Below are positions 1 through 9,049 of a stretch of DNA of 64,000 nucleotides, piece after piece. Below the pieces are notes generated by a model. The model had not been told where the DNA came from. It searched no databases and was given only the letters and a program-made list of their open reading frames with translations. The stretch is taken from the NCBI GenBank assembly GCA_036268485.1, contig DATAUC010000048.1, forward strand, positions 62,001 through 126,000. Reading direction: 5' to 3'. Position 1 is the stretch's first letter. Each line of letters starts with the position of its first letter. Made by a program: the position numbers and the translations under genes. The stretch comes from Bog-473 sp036268485 (lineage in GTDB: Bacteria > Actinomycetota > Acidimicrobiia > Acidimicrobiales > RAAP-2).

Positions 1-671
1 AGTTTCTGGACGGGTTCCAGTTCGCTGACCAGGCGGGGGGCGGCTGACGCGATGCCCTGTGGGCCGCCCGGCACGTGTGTGGCGTCGTCCCCGAAGTTCG
101 AGATGAAACCGTTGACGGCCGATTCGGTTACTTCGAGATGGAATTGGACGCCCCACGCGGCCGAGCCGAACCGGAAGGCCTGATTGGCATAATTCTCATT
201 GCGGGCCAATTGCCGGGCGCCCTTTGGAAGGTCGAAAGTGTCGCCGTGCCAGTGCATGACGGTGAGCTCACCGGCCAGGCCGGCAAAGAGCGGATCGTCG
301 TCGCCCTCCGGAAGGATGGTCACTGGACCCCACCCGATTTCCGGGCCGCTCGCCCCGGCGAAGACCCGCGCCCCGGCGGCCGCGGCCAGGAGCTGAGCGC
401 CGAGGCAGATGCCGAGGGTGGGCAGGCCGGATCGGATCCCGTCTGCCAGGAGCGCCAGTTCGGCGACGCGGGTTGGGAAGCCCTCGCTTGACGAGGCCGA
501 CACGGGACCTCCCATGACCACCAGGCCGTCGTAGCCTTGCGAGGTATCGGGCACTATGTCGCCGGCGAACACGCGGCAGGTTTCCATCTCAATGCCCGCG
601 CCCGCCAGAGCATCGCCAATGGCGAAGGCCGATTCGGGTGCCACGTGCTGTACAACCAGGCAGGTGTGCAA
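1..671 (-). CDS. Class I glutamine amidotransferase (3' end outside window)
   Basis: The minus strand reads as a class I glutamine amidotransferase that runs off the left edge, so the C-terminus is missing. The triad is visible: Cys89 in GICLGAQ, and His178 and Glu180 in WGVQFHLEVT. HWHGDTF is the usual motif before the last strand. These enzymes release ammonia from glutamine, or act as gamma-glutamyl hydrolases or GMP-synthase-like paralogues. I chose the TTG at 671 because AAAGGAG precedes it at good distance and the conserved N-terminal strand follows directly. It is divergent from the UspA gene. The family is clear; the acceptor substrate is unknown. Confidence 0.85.
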   Translation of the reverse strand, partial: MHTCLVVQHVAPESAFAIGDALAGAGIEMETCRVFAGDIVPDTSQGYDGLVVMGGPVSASSSEGFPTRVAELALLADGIRSGLPTLGICLGAQLLAAAAGARVFAGASGPEIGWGPVTILPEGDDDPLFAGLAGELTVMHWHGDTFDLPKGARQLARNENYANQAFRFGSAAWGVQFHLEVTESAVNGFISNFGDDATHVPGGPQGIASAAPRLVSELEPVQK

Positions 672-836
672 GCCCCTGCTCCTTTCAACGGGAGATGTTC
701 AGCGGGTCGGCGAGGGCCCTACTTTACGGGGCCGGGCTGAGGCCCCCTGCTCGCAGCCTGCGTTAACATGTTGGAAACAAACCATTCGACCGCAGTTCCT
801 CGCCCCGCGGCCCACGACAGACACCGAGATCCAGCC

Positions 837-1331
837 ATGTTCGAACGCCTGTTCCTCGCCCTAGATGACTCCCCGGCCGGCGAGATGGCCATCCTCTTTG
901 CCACGGCCCTGGCTCAGCGCGGCGGAGCCTCCATCCACGTGCTCCACGTCAACGAACACGTCATCACCGACCCCCGGGTAACGATGCTTTCCAGGGCGGA
1001 CGCCACCGAACTGGTGACCAAGGCCGTGGAGCACATGGCCCAGGCCGGTGTCCGGGCCAGTGGATCTGTGGCGGTCGCCCGCCATCGTCACGTGCCGAAC
1101 AGGATCGCTGAGTTCTCCCGCACTCGGGGCGCGGACGCCATCGTCCTCGGGTCCCACCGCCACCACCGCTTCGGAGGAGTCTTCTCGGCGCGGGTCCGCG
1201 AGCGCACCACTCGGCTCACGTCATTGCCATTGCTGACCGCTCCAGCTCCACTTGAAGTGTCGCGCGGGTTCGAGCTGAACGACGCGCTGGCCCATGCATC
1301 GGAGCTGGAACTTCACCACTTGCTCAAGTAG
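837..1331 (+). CDS. Universal stress protein (UspA family)
   Basis: A 164-residue single-domain UspA protein. The N-terminus MFERLFLALDDSPAGEMAI has the family beta1-loop-alpha1 pattern. The end of the domain has GADAIVLGSHRHHRFGG, which corresponds to the ATP-binding G-x2-G-x9-G-S/T loop, but the second half is degenerate, so nucleotide binding is uncertain. An in-frame upstream ATG at 768 would add 23 residues of Pro/Arg/His-rich sequence unlike the fold, so I prefer ATG 837. It stands alone between a divergent amidotransferase and a convergent deacetylase. Confidence 0.8.
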   Translation: MFERLFLALDDSPAGEMAILFATALAQRGGASIHVLHVNEHVITDPRVTMLSRADATELVTKAVEHMAQAGVRASGSVAVARHRHVPNRIAEFSRTRGADAIVLGSHRHHRFGGVFSARVRERTTRLTSLPLLTAPAPLEVSRGFELNDALAHASELELHHLLK

Positions 1332-1337
1332 GCCGAC

Positions 1338-2102
1338 TCAGATGAAGTCGGCCAGGGCTTCCCACCCGTTCGGTGGCGGGGCCAGTCGCCAGAACTGCTC
1401 GGGGACGCGCCCGGCCACGCGAGCCGAGAGGGCGTGGTCCTGTTCCAGTGGTGGGATCTGGCTGGTGTAACACCAGATGGCCCGTCGCTTGCGCTCCTCA
1501 TCGGGCGTGTGGGGGACGATGGCGGGCGTCGGCCACGGATGGGCGCGCAGCATCTTGGCCACGCGCCAGGCCAGTAGCCCCGGTATGTGCTTGTAGCCGT
1601 GATCCTCGTAACAGAACCAGGTGCGCCCGAGCTGCTGTTCGCGCACGAGCAACGAGGCCTCGTGCACCATCACGTGATCGGGATTGCCCAGGCCCATCGG
1701 GAAGAAGACTGACGTCGGGTTGAGCTCGGCAATGGCGGCGGCCAGCACCGGGGCCACGTCGGCCGGAGTGGGGCGCGCTTCCGGTTCCAGGTACTGGTGG
1801 TCGGAGAAGTCGAGCCAGCGGTACTCCGAACCAAGCACCTCCATGGCGGCCGCGTCTTCCAACTGGCGGGCGGCCACGATGTCGTCGCCGGCCCTGAAGC
1901 CACCCAGTTCATCCCACTCCGACGGCACCTCGGGATAGGAGGGCGGTTGTCCGCCCAGGACGGTGATGACCGTGGTGTCCTCGTAGCTGCCGAGTAGGTG
2001 GCCGGCACCCATGGCGGCATCATCGAAATGCGGGGAGACCACCACGATCTTGCGGAACGCTGCGGGGTCTACCTCGCCCCAGGTCGGCTCGTCGTAGGCC
2101 AT
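1338..2102 (-). CDS. PIG-L/LmbE family deacetylase
   Basis: 254 residues. The N-terminal motif SPHFDDAAMGAG is a variant of the zinc-binding PHPDDE signature, with Phe for Pro and Ala for Glu at the last position. A second motif, NPDHVMVHEA, supplies the further metal-binding His/Asp. Family members de-N-acetylate N-acetylglucosaminyl conjugates such as mycothiol precursors, or other amides. The missing acidic residue of PHPDDE makes the exact chemistry uncertain. It starts 7 bp after the stop of the upstream MFS gene, so the two are probably co-transcribed and an exported or imported substrate may be shared. Confidence 0.8.
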   Translation of the reverse strand: MAYDEPTWGEVDPAAFRKIVVVSPHFDDAAMGAGHLLGSYEDTTVITVLGGQPPSYPEVPSEWDELGGFRAGDDIVAARQLEDAAAMEVLGSEYRWLDFSDHQYLEPEARPTPADVAPVLAAAIAELNPTSVFFPMGLGNPDHVMVHEASLLVREQQLGRTWFCYEDHGYKHIPGLLAWRVAKMLRAHPWPTPAIVPHTPDEERKRRAIWCYTSQIPPLEQDHALSARVAGRVPEQFWRLAPPPNGWEALADFI

Positions 2103-2109
2103 CAGCGGA

Positions 2110-3354
2110 TCATACGGGGACCTCGTCGATGTCGTCTGCGGCGACGTGATGGCGGAACTGCGGAAGAAGCAGGCCGATGATCACGGCGCCGGCGATGCAG
2201 GCCAGACCGCCGGAGACCACGGAGAATTCCAGGCTGGTCAGAGTGGCCACGGCACCCGATTCCATGTCGCCCAGGCGGGGGCCGCCTTGCACGACCGCCA
2301 TCTGAATGGAGGACATGCGGCTCTGGAAGCGGAGCGGAATGGTGGTTTGCAAGATGGTGTTGCGCAGGACGGCCGAAATGACGTCGGCCCACCCGGCGAT
2401 GGCCAGCATGATGAGTGCCACCCAGACCACGTGCACCAACCCGAAGAGAGCAATGGCCACGCCCCAGGCCAGTACGGCCAGGATGACGGCCCGGCCCTGT
2501 CGCTTCACATGAGTGACCCACCCGGTGGTGACGGCGCCGATCAGCGCGCCGATGCCTGGCGCGGCGTACAGGAAGCCCAGTGTGATGGTGCCCCCGCCGA
2601 ACACGGCGCCGGCCATGGCCGGGAAGAGCGCCCGGGGCATGCCGAACACCATGGCGTTGATGTCGATGATGTAGACGCCCTGCAGGGCTTGGCGCGTGCG
2701 CAGGTAGCGCATGCCCTCCTTGGCTGATTCCCATGGGTTCATGCTGGTGCCCTCGGCCGGAGGGATGGCCACCATCATGAAGGTGGCGATGAAGGCCACG
2801 ATGAAGGTGGCCGAGTCGATGCTGAACACCAGTGGCAGCCCGATGCTGAGCAGCAGTCCGGACACCGCCGGGCCGACGACCGTGCCCACCTGAAAGGAGA
2901 TCTGCATCATGGCGGCGGCGGCGGAGAAATGGCGCCGCTCCACCAAGCCGGGCACGGCGGCCATACGGGCCGTGCTGGAGAACCCCATGAAGCCGGCGGC
3001 GGCCGAGCTCACCAGGTAGAGGGCGAGCAGGGACGGATGCCTGACCGACGCGTTGAAAGCCAGGGTCGCGCTGGTCAGGGACATGGCCGCGGCCGTCCAC
3101 AGCATGATGCGGCGCTTGTCGACCGAGTCGCCCACCGGTCCGGCCAGCAGAGCCCCGAAAATGAACGGGACGAGTTGGGCCAGGCTGATGGCGCCCACCT
3201 GGAGGGAGGAATGGGTGATTCGGAACACCTGGTAGGGGATGGCCACCACGGTGAGCTGCGTGCCCAGCATGGAGATCAGCTGGCCAGCGAAGAGCAGGCG
3301 AAAGTCCCGACTTTCCCGCAGCGGTGTGGTGTCCACCAGGATCTTGCCCGGCAT
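2110..3354 (-). CDS. Major facilitator superfamily exporter
   Basis: About 414 residues with 12 predicted hydrophobic segments. It resembles the MFS_3 (EntS-like) group: the start has PLRESRDFRLLFAGQLISMLG and the 2-3 loop has GPVGDSVDKRRIM. It acts in the cytoplasmic membrane. An upstream GTG at 3444 would add 30 charged residues. I prefer the ATG at 3354 because the conserved start of the family follows within about 10 residues, though no strong ribosome binding site is visible at either. It is followed by the PIG-L gene. The substrate cannot be told from sequence. Confidence 0.8.
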   Translation of the reverse strand: MPGKILVDTTPLRESRDFRLLFAGQLISMLGTQLTVVAIPYQVFRITHSSLQVGAISLAQLVPFIFGALLAGPVGDSVDKRRIMLWTAAAMSLTSATLAFNASVRHPSLLALYLVSSAAAGFMGFSSTARMAAVPGLVERRHFSAAAAMMQISFQVGTVVGPAVSGLLLSIGLPLVFSIDSATFIVAFIATFMMVAIPPAEGTSMNPWESAKEGMRYLRTRQALQGVYIIDINAMVFGMPRALFPAMAGAVFGGGTITLGFLYAAPGIGALIGAVTTGWVTHVKRQGRAVILAVLAWGVAIALFGLVHVVWVALIMLAIAGWADVISAVLRNTILQTTIPLRFQSRMSSIQMAVVQGGPRLGDMESGAVATLTSLEFSVVSGGLACIAGAVIIGLLLPQFRHHVAADDIDEVPV

Positions 3355-3455
3355 GGAACGCAGCCTACGGCCCAGATTCCGCGGCCCGTTTACCCCGGCG
3401 TCACCCAACGGTGGCCGCCTATCGGCCCTGGTCGGGAGGCCCATAGGATGACACG

Positions 3456-4457
3456 ATGACTTCCACCAGCATCGACGGCTCGGATGGCAGCACGGAGTAT
3501 CTGGCCCGCCAGCTCGAAGAGGTCGCCGCCAACGTGGGCTCCGTCCTCTTCGGGAAACGCGAGGTGGTGCGCCTGGCCCTGGCCTGTATGGCGGCCGGAG
3601 GCCACCTGCTCATTGAGGACCTCCCGGGCGTCGGCAAGACCACCCTGGCCAAGGCGCTCTCGCAGACCCTGGGGCTGCATTGCCGCCGGGTGCAGTTCAC
3701 GGCCGACCTGTTGCCGTCCGACCTCATCGGCGCCATGGTGTTCGACCGCGAGCGCTCAGCGCCGGTGTTCCACCCCGGGCCGGTCTTCACGAACATCCTG
3801 CTGGCCGATGAGCTCAACCGGGCCTCGCCCAAGGCGCAGTCTGCCCTGCTCGAAGCCATGGAGGAGGGTCAGGTCAGCGTCGACGGGGTGACCCATCCGT
3901 TACCCAAGCCCTTCATGGTGATCGCCACCCAGAACCCCTATGACTCGTCGGGTACTTATCCGCTTCCCTTCAGCCAGCGTGACCGCTTCTTGTTACGGAC
4001 CAGCATCGGCTACCCGGGCCGCCAGGCGGAAGATCGACTGTTGGCCACCAGCGGGGAGCGACCGCGGCCTGAGGAACTGCGGGTGATCGGCGGAGCGCAG
4101 ATGCTGGCCGATCTGGCCGACGCGGTGGACACCATGTACGTGGCCGCAGAGGTTCGGGCCTACGTGCTCGACATCGTCGAGGCGACGCGGCACCACCCGA
4201 GCCTGGTCTTCGGCGCCTCACCTCGGGCCGGTCTGGCTCTGCTGCGCACGGCCAGCGCCTTTGCCGTGACGGCCGGCCGCGACTACATGACCCCCGACGA
4301 CGTGAAAGCGGTGGCCGGCGTGGTCTTGGCCCACCGCCTGGCCGTCAGCTCGGCGGCCGAGTTGGGTGGCTACTCGTCCACCTCGTTGATCGCGGAGCTG
4401 CTGGCCACCGTGCCTGTGCCGGTCCGGGCCCCCAATCACGCCGCCACCTCTGCCTAG
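3456..4457 (+). CDS. moxR: MoxR-family AAA+ ATPase
   Basis: 333 residues. Walker A is GVGKTTLAKAL, Walker B is NILLADELNRASPKAQSALLEAMEE, and the sensor-1 region ATQNPYDSSGTYPLP is characteristic of MoxR proteins. MoxR ATPases act as chaperones that assemble or mature membrane or secreted complexes, and are usually encoded beside a DUF58 protein, as here (gene 16 bp downstream). First gene of a three-gene operon with the DUF58 and transglutaminase genes. ATG start at 3456 sits about 100 bp from the divergent MFS start. Confidence 0.93.
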   Translation: MTSTSIDGSDGSTEYLARQLEEVAANVGSVLFGKREVVRLALACMAAGGHLLIEDLPGVGKTTLAKALSQTLGLHCRRVQFTADLLPSDLIGAMVFDRERSAPVFHPGPVFTNILLADELNRASPKAQSALLEAMEEGQVSVDGVTHPLPKPFMVIATQNPYDSSGTYPLPFSQRDRFLLRTSIGYPGRQAEDRLLATSGERPRPEELRVIGGAQMLADLADAVDTMYVAAEVRAYVLDIVEATRHHPSLVFGASPRAGLALLRTASAFAVTAGRDYMTPDDVKAVAGVVLAHRLAVSSAAELGGYSSTSLIAELLATVPVPVRAPNHAATSA

Positions 4458-4472
4458 TTCAGTCCTCGCAGC

Positions 4473-5576
4473 ATGAAGCGCCGACTCTCTGTCACCGCAC
4501 GCGGCTGGGTGGCCCTCGTCCTCACCCCGGTGAGCGCGGTCGCCGGTCTGGCGGTCGGAGCCGAGGAATTGATCCTGCTGGCCATCGGTCTGGCCACCCT
4601 GCTTCTCGGCGGCCTCCTGCAGAGCGCAGTACGGGCTCGTCGGGCTCAGAGCAATTGGCGGATCTCCATGGCCTTGCCGGTCAGTGATGTCGAGGTGGGG
4701 AGTGCGCTCGCCCTCGTGGTGTCGGTGACAACGGCCCAGGGAGGTGGCGCGGTCCCGGTGTGGATTGAAGATCCAATCTGGTGCTGGGAGCGGGTGCAGC
4801 GGCGGGGGAAGCGGGTGCGTCCCAATCCGGCGCTGGCGCTGCGGATTCCCCTGTTGCGCGACGGTGCAGTCACGACGTTCGAATCCGCGGTGCCGACCGA
4901 GGGGCGGGGCGTCTACGTCCAGCGCGGTCTGCGCCTGTGGTGCTTCGATACGGTTGGATTGTTCTCGCGCCTGGTGGGCACGGGACCGAGCGCCACCGTG
5001 TCGGTCTATCCGGTGCCCACACCGGTCAGCCTGCCCGAGCACGTTTTGCTCGGTGAGCCGGGGAACGAAGACCATCAGCTGCTGGCGCCCGAAGGACCCA
5101 AGCGGCGGGACAATCTCGGCGATTTCTCCGGTATCCGCCCTTACGTGCCGGGCGACCGCCTCCGCCTGTTGTACTGGCCCGCCCTGGCCCGAACCGGTGA
5201 GCTGATGGTGCGCGACTTCGAGGACACCGGCCCCCGCCACATGTACCTCCACGCCGACGTGCGTTGGCAGGTCGGCCTCAGTGGTTCGGAACGCATTCTG
5301 GCCACGGCCGCCGCAGTCGGGCTGGACGCCCTGGCCCTCGGCTCCATTGTCGAACTCTCGACCTCATCGGGTGAGCGCATCGCCATCGGACCCGGGCCGC
5401 ACGCCGCCATCTCGTTCCTTCGGGCCATCGCCGCCGTCGACGCCTTCGGGGGTCCCGCCGCCGCCGAGCGCGGTGTTTCTCACCTCAGCACCTCGCCCCT
5501 GGTGATCACCACCGCCGAGGGAGCCACCTCACTGCCGGGTGCCCTCGGACTGGCCCACATCGCACTGGCCCCGTGA
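4473..5576 (+). CDS. DUF58 domain membrane protein
   Basis: 367 residues. Two hydrophobic segments near residues 12-50 anchor it in the membrane. The C-terminal half carries the DUF58 signature GDRLRLLYWPALARTGELMVRDFED (spelled PYVPGDRLRLLYWPALART at its core), where the usual R-x-I-x-W motif reads RLLYW. DUF58 domains resemble von Willebrand A folds, and the protein is the expected partner of the MoxR ATPase upstream. Its stop overlaps the GTG start of the transglutaminase gene by 4 bp, so translation is probably coupled. Confidence 0.88.
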   Translation: MKRRLSVTARGWVALVLTPVSAVAGLAVGAEELILLAIGLATLLLGGLLQSAVRARRAQSNWRISMALPVSDVEVGSALALVVSVTTAQGGGAVPVWIEDPIWCWERVQRRGKRVRPNPALALRIPLLRDGAVTTFESAVPTEGRGVYVQRGLRLWCFDTVGLFSRLVGTGPSATVSVYPVPTPVSLPEHVLLGEPGNEDHQLLAPEGPKRRDNLGDFSGIRPYVPGDRLRLLYWPALARTGELMVRDFEDTGPRHMYLHADVRWQVGLSGSERILATAAAVGLDALALGSIVELSTSSGERIAIGPGPHAAISFLRAIAAVDAFGGPAAAERGVSHLSTSPLVITTAEGATSLPGALGLAHIALAP

Positions 5577-7804
5577 GCGAGCTCCAACCACACGCCCGGT
5601 GGGCCTCCCACCTTGGAGTGCTGGTCATGTCGCTGAGTACGACAGTGGCCCTGAGTCGGTTGGTGGCCCATCCCACCAACCTCCGCCTGATCGGACCGCT
5701 GGTGGTGGCCGTCCTGGTGGCCGACACGGTGACGGCTCTGGTGGCCAGCCGCCGGGTCAACACGGTGGTGGCCATGGTGATCGGAGCCGCCGCCGCCGTG
5801 CTGTCGTTGCTCGTGACCGTCCATCCCTCCAACCTCTCGACGCAGCTGCACGCCGCCCTCTACGCCTTGGAGAACGATGGCACCCCGTTGCCGCAACTGA
5901 CGGGCGTGGCCCTGTTGATCGGAGCGATCGGGGGCGGGGTGGCCGCCCTGACCCGCGGCTTCTGGGTCCTGCGCACGCGGACCACCAGCTTGGTGTCGGG
6001 CCGGGTCGGTCCGCTCATCCCCAGTGTGGTGCCGTCCTTCGCCGTGTTCATCTACACGACGCTGGTCAGCGCGGAGCACGGGCGGGTCCCGGCGGCCATC
6101 GCCTACTTCATCGGCGTGGTCGTCTTCGTCACGCTGGCCGATCGACGGACATCGCTGGCTGCGCCCACCGCGGGACTGCGCCGCCCGACCATCGCCATCA
6201 GTACGGTCGCCATCGCCGGTCTGGCCCTCCTGTTGGTCATCGGTGCTGGCGCCGGACTCTCGGGCATGAAGCTCTCGGTCTTCCATGTCACCCCGCCCAA
6301 GGCCACCCCGACGCCGGGCACGTCGCCGAACGGGACGTCCCAGAACCTCATCACCGGCATCTCGCTCGTCGACAATCTGCTGGCCACCGAAATTCAGCAG
6401 TCGAACAAGGTGATCTTCCAGGCCACCTCGCCCGAGAGCACCTACTGGCAGGTCGGCACCCTCTCTGCCTTCGACGGCACGCAGTGGCTGCCCTCGGCCG
6501 GCGTGAACTCCGCCCTGGCCGGGACCGCGGGTTCGAGTGCGTTGGGGCCGACGTCGTTGCCGTCACCGGCCTCGGGTCAGGAGTACACGACCCAGGTGCG
6601 GATCATTGACTTCTACAGCCGCCTCCTGCCGGCGCCACCGCGCGCCGTCAGTGTGAGTGGGCTGCCGGACGGGGCGTCGGTCAGCGGCGAGGGTGTCCTG
6701 GCCACCGCTCCGAGCGAGGCGGGCACTGACTATGCCGTGACGGCTCGCGTGCCGCTGTCCGTGGCCACCGACAGCCCGCAACTGTCGTCATCGGACAGCC
6801 GGCTGGCGCCGTATCTTTCTCTGCCGTCGCAACCGGCCGTGGTCGACCAACTGGCCCACCAGGCGGAGGGTTCGGCCCGGACACCGGCGGCCCAGGCCCA
6901 GGCCCTGGTCAACTACTTCCGTTCGGGGCAGTTCCGTTACACGCTGTCCCCGCCACCCACCACCGGCTCGGATCCCCTGGTGCAGTTCCTGACCGTGACC
7001 AAGGCCGGCTTCTGCCAACAGTTCGCCGGCGCCTACGGCGTGCTGGCCCGTGCCCTCGGCATTCCGACCCGCCTCGAGGTGGGATTCACCTCCGGAGCAG
7101 CCGGCCCCAACAACACCTTCACCGTGACGGGGGCCGATGCCCATGTGTGGCCCCAGGTCTATCTCGGTCCCGATGCCGGCTGGGTTTCGGTCGAACCCAC
7201 CCCGCCGGCCGCCACCGGGAGCGCGCCGCCCGACGGGGTCATCGGACCCTCGGCCGCCTCGACGCCGAGCACCGACACCGCCACGACGGCGGCCGGTCAG
7301 ACCACGCCGGCCAACCCGACGGCGGGCACGCAGCCGACAGGCACCCATCGCGCCGCGCCGCATCACAAGCACACCAAGATGAGTCACGGTTCGTGGCTCT
7401 GGCTCCTGGTGGTCGGCCTGGCCGTGCTGTTGCTCGCCGCCGGAGTTGTGGTGACCCTCCGCCGCCGCCGACTGGTCAGAGGTGCCGGCCTGCGGCCCGA
7501 CCAGCAGGTGGTGCTGGCCTGGGAGCGGACGCAGCGGGCCATGCGACGGCGCGGCCTGGCCCGCCGCACGGCGGAGACGCCAACCGAATACGCCACCCGA
7601 CTGCGGGTCGGGGCGGCCGATACGCCGGCCGCGTCCACCATGGAGAACATGGCCGACCTGGCTGCCCTGGTCGAGGTGGCCTGCTACACCCCGGGTCCCT
7701 GCACTCCCGGTCAGGCGGCCCGCGCCGAGATGCTCTCCTCGTCCATTGTGGGATCCGGTCGCAGTCACCGCCGCCGCCCTGCTCGGAGCCGGCAGGGATC
7801 CTGA
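5573..7804 (+). CDS. Membrane-anchored transglutaminase-like protein (TgpA type)
   Basis: 743 residues. About six N-terminal membrane segments (residues 10-235) precede an extracytoplasmic region. The transglutaminase-like core has the catalytic Cys near residue 480 (AGFCQQFAGAYGVLARALG) and the His in ADAHVWPQVYL. A Thr/Pro/Ala-rich linker follows, then one membrane helix near residues 606-628 and a cytoplasmic DUF4129-like tail (RRTAETPTEYATRL). This is the standard third member of moxR-DUF58 operons. Known relatives are TgpA-like proteins, whose substrates are mostly undefined. GTG start overlaps the DUF58 stop (GTGA). A strong terminator hairpin lies 6 bp beyond the stop. Confidence 0.9.
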   Translation: MSELQPHARWASHLGVLVMSLSTTVALSRLVAHPTNLRLIGPLVVAVLVADTVTALVASRRVNTVVAMVIGAAAAVLSLLVTVHPSNLSTQLHAALYALENDGTPLPQLTGVALLIGAIGGGVAALTRGFWVLRTRTTSLVSGRVGPLIPSVVPSFAVFIYTTLVSAEHGRVPAAIAYFIGVVVFVTLADRRTSLAAPTAGLRRPTIAISTVAIAGLALLLVIGAGAGLSGMKLSVFHVTPPKATPTPGTSPNGTSQNLITGISLVDNLLATEIQQSNKVIFQATSPESTYWQVGTLSAFDGTQWLPSAGVNSALAGTAGSSALGPTSLPSPASGQEYTTQVRIIDFYSRLLPAPPRAVSVSGLPDGASVSGEGVLATAPSEAGTDYAVTARVPLSVATDSPQLSSSDSRLAPYLSLPSQPAVVDQLAHQAEGSARTPAAQAQALVNYFRSGQFRYTLSPPPTTGSDPLVQFLTVTKAGFCQQFAGAYGVLARALGIPTRLEVGFTSGAAGPNNTFTVTGADAHVWPQVYLGPDAGWVSVEPTPPAATGSAPPDGVIGPSAASTPSTDTATTAAGQTTPANPTAGTQPTGTHRAAPHHKHTKMSHGSWLWLLVVGLAVLLLAAGVVVTLRRRRLVRGAGLRPDQQVVLAWERTQRAMRRRGLARRTAETPTEYATRLRVGAADTPAASTMENMADLAALVEVACYTPGPCTPGQAARAEMLSSSIVGSGRSHRRRPARSRQGS

Positions 7805-7810
7805 CAACGC

Positions 7811-7841
7811 AAAGGGCCCCTCTCGGTGAGAGGGGCCCTTT
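7811..7841. terminator. Bidirectional hairpin terminator
   Basis: A perfect 14-bp stem (7811-7824 pairing with 7828-7841) closes a 3-nt loop. The outer AAA/TTT pairs give a short U-run in either direction. It sits between the convergent transglutaminase gene (ends 7804) and the secreted repeat gene (ends 7885), and so probably ends both transcripts. Confidence 0.85.
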
Positions 7842-7884
7842 GGCATTTCGTTTCCTTTGCCGATCTCAAGGATCAGCCCGTCGC

Positions 7885-8853
7885 TTAGATGGTCGGAGCA
7901 AACCCGACGATCGGCGACGGTGCACTCAGGCCGGCAAAACCGACTTCACCGGGCACTGACCCGTAGAAGTTGGCGTGACCGTTGATGGTGGCGTTGAAGG
8001 AGAAAACACCGCCGTCAGCGCCGACGGCCCAGTAACCCGAACCGTCGGGGGCGTAGGACACACTCACGATCGGCGCCGTCGGAGCCACACCACTCAAGGT
8101 CGGCGAACCGAAGAACGGCGCACCGCCAAAGGAGAAGATGCCACCCTCGGTGGTGGCGATCAGGTAGCCGGCACCTGTCGGGTTGGCCGCGATGCTGGTG
8201 ATCGGCCCGTCGGGCGAAGGCCCGCCGAACTTCGACAGGACGTTGCCGGCGTAGGCGCCGTCACCGAAGGCGTAGGCCGCACCGTCGGAACCGACCAGGT
8301 AGTAGCCGGCACCGCTGCCCGTGATCGAAATGCCCACGATGGGTGCGCTGAGCTTCAACCCGCCGAGCGACCCGTGGAACTGGGCGTCACCGAACGTGAA
8401 GACTCCACCGTCGGCCCCCACTTCGTAGTAGCCCTTGCCGTCAGGTGTAGCGGCGAAGCCCACGATGGGGGACACCAGCTTGGTGCCGCCGAGCCCACCG
8501 AGGTAGAGCGCGTCACCGAAGGTGAAGACACCACCGTCTGATGCAGCCAGCCAGTAGCCCTTGCCGTCAGCCGTGCTGGCGGCACCGATGATCGGCAGGT
8601 TGGAGATGCCCAGGGCACCGCCCACGACGGGCGAGCCGCCGAAGTTGTACACGCCACCATTGGACGCCACCAGGGTGTAGCCGGTGGGGGTGGGAGCGGC
8701 GGCTGAGGCCGGCGCCGAGAGCAGCGCCAATGGCGCCACAACGCCGATGGCGCCGATCAACGCTGCTGATGAAAGCCACCGTGTGCGCCGATGACGGCGA
8801 CTTGCTTTGGCGAGGGGCGATGAAGCCTCCCGACCAGTGACATCGTGGGACAC
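7885..8853 (-). CDS. Secreted repeat protein (GGVFxFGDA repeats, beta-propeller-like)
   Basis: 322 residues. A Sec signal peptide spans about residues 20-52: a basic start (RRHRRTR), a hydrophobic core, then SAPASAAAP. The mature part is built of at least five repeats of roughly 45 residues with the pattern DGGVFTFGDA-F-GSLGG-PIVG-GKGYY-VGA, which suggests a beta-propeller or related all-beta extracellular fold. No catalytic motif is visible. GTG start with GAGAGGAG before it. Its promoter region carries five 11-bp phosphate-box-like units with the same spacing as the pstS gene at 14591, so it is probably induced by phosphate limitation. Function is unknown. Confidence 0.82.
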   Translation of the reverse strand: MSHDVTGREASSPLAKASRRHRRTRWLSSAALIGAIGVVAPLALLSAPASAAAPTPTGYTLVASNGGVYNFGGSPVVGGALGISNLPIIGAASTADGKGYWLAASDGGVFTFGDALYLGGLGGTKLVSPIVGFAATPDGKGYYEVGADGGVFTFGDAQFHGSLGGLKLSAPIVGISITGSGAGYYLVGSDGAAYAFGDGAYAGNVLSKFGGPSPDGPITSIAANPTGAGYLIATTEGGIFSFGGAPFFGSPTLSGVAPTAPIVSVSYAPDGSGYWAVGADGGVFSFNATINGHANFYGSVPGEVGFAGLSAPSPIVGFAPTI

Positions 8854-8908
8854 GAACTGCTCCTCTCGTAGGTACCTGGTTGACCCAGACCGCCTTGCTT
8901 GTATAGGT

Positions 8909-8975
8909 ATTCCTATCTGGCCAACCTGAACTCTTCTCGATCAAAAGGGGAACGTGCGGTGTCGCGAGAATGAAC
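8909..8975 (-). promoter_or_regulatory. PHO-box promoter of the secreted repeat gene
   Basis: On the minus strand five consecutive 11-bp units occupy 8975-8921. Units 1, 3 and 5 begin GTTC (GTTCATTCTCG, GTTCCCCTTTT, GTTCAGGTTGG). Unit 2 contains GACACCGC. After unit 5 there are 5 bp, then TAGGAAT (8915-8909) as the likely -10. Streptomyces-type PHO boxes are 11-bp direct repeats close to GTTCAYYYRSG. The same layout stands before pstS at 14655-14721. Confidence 0.75.
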
Positions 8976-9022
8976 CTTCACGACGATTCCCTCGTCACAC
9001 GGGAGGTTCAGAGAAGCCGAGC

Positions 9023-9049
9023 TAAATCCTACTAGTTCAGTCGGATTTA
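9023..9049. repeat. Inverted repeat TAAATCC-N13-GGATTTA
   Basis: A perfect 7-bp inverted repeat with a 13-bp spacer in the divergent intergenic region 8854-9190. It is AT-rich against a GC-rich background, about 140 bp upstream of the ATG at 9191. It could be an operator for that gene. The rest of the 337-bp intergenic region holds the PHO-box promoter of the leftward gene and no recognisable RNA. Confidence 0.35.

Noticed and set aside
75..491. Plus-strand open frames over the first 700 bp
   Set aside because: They are antisense to the amidotransferase, whose catalytic motifs are on the minus strand.
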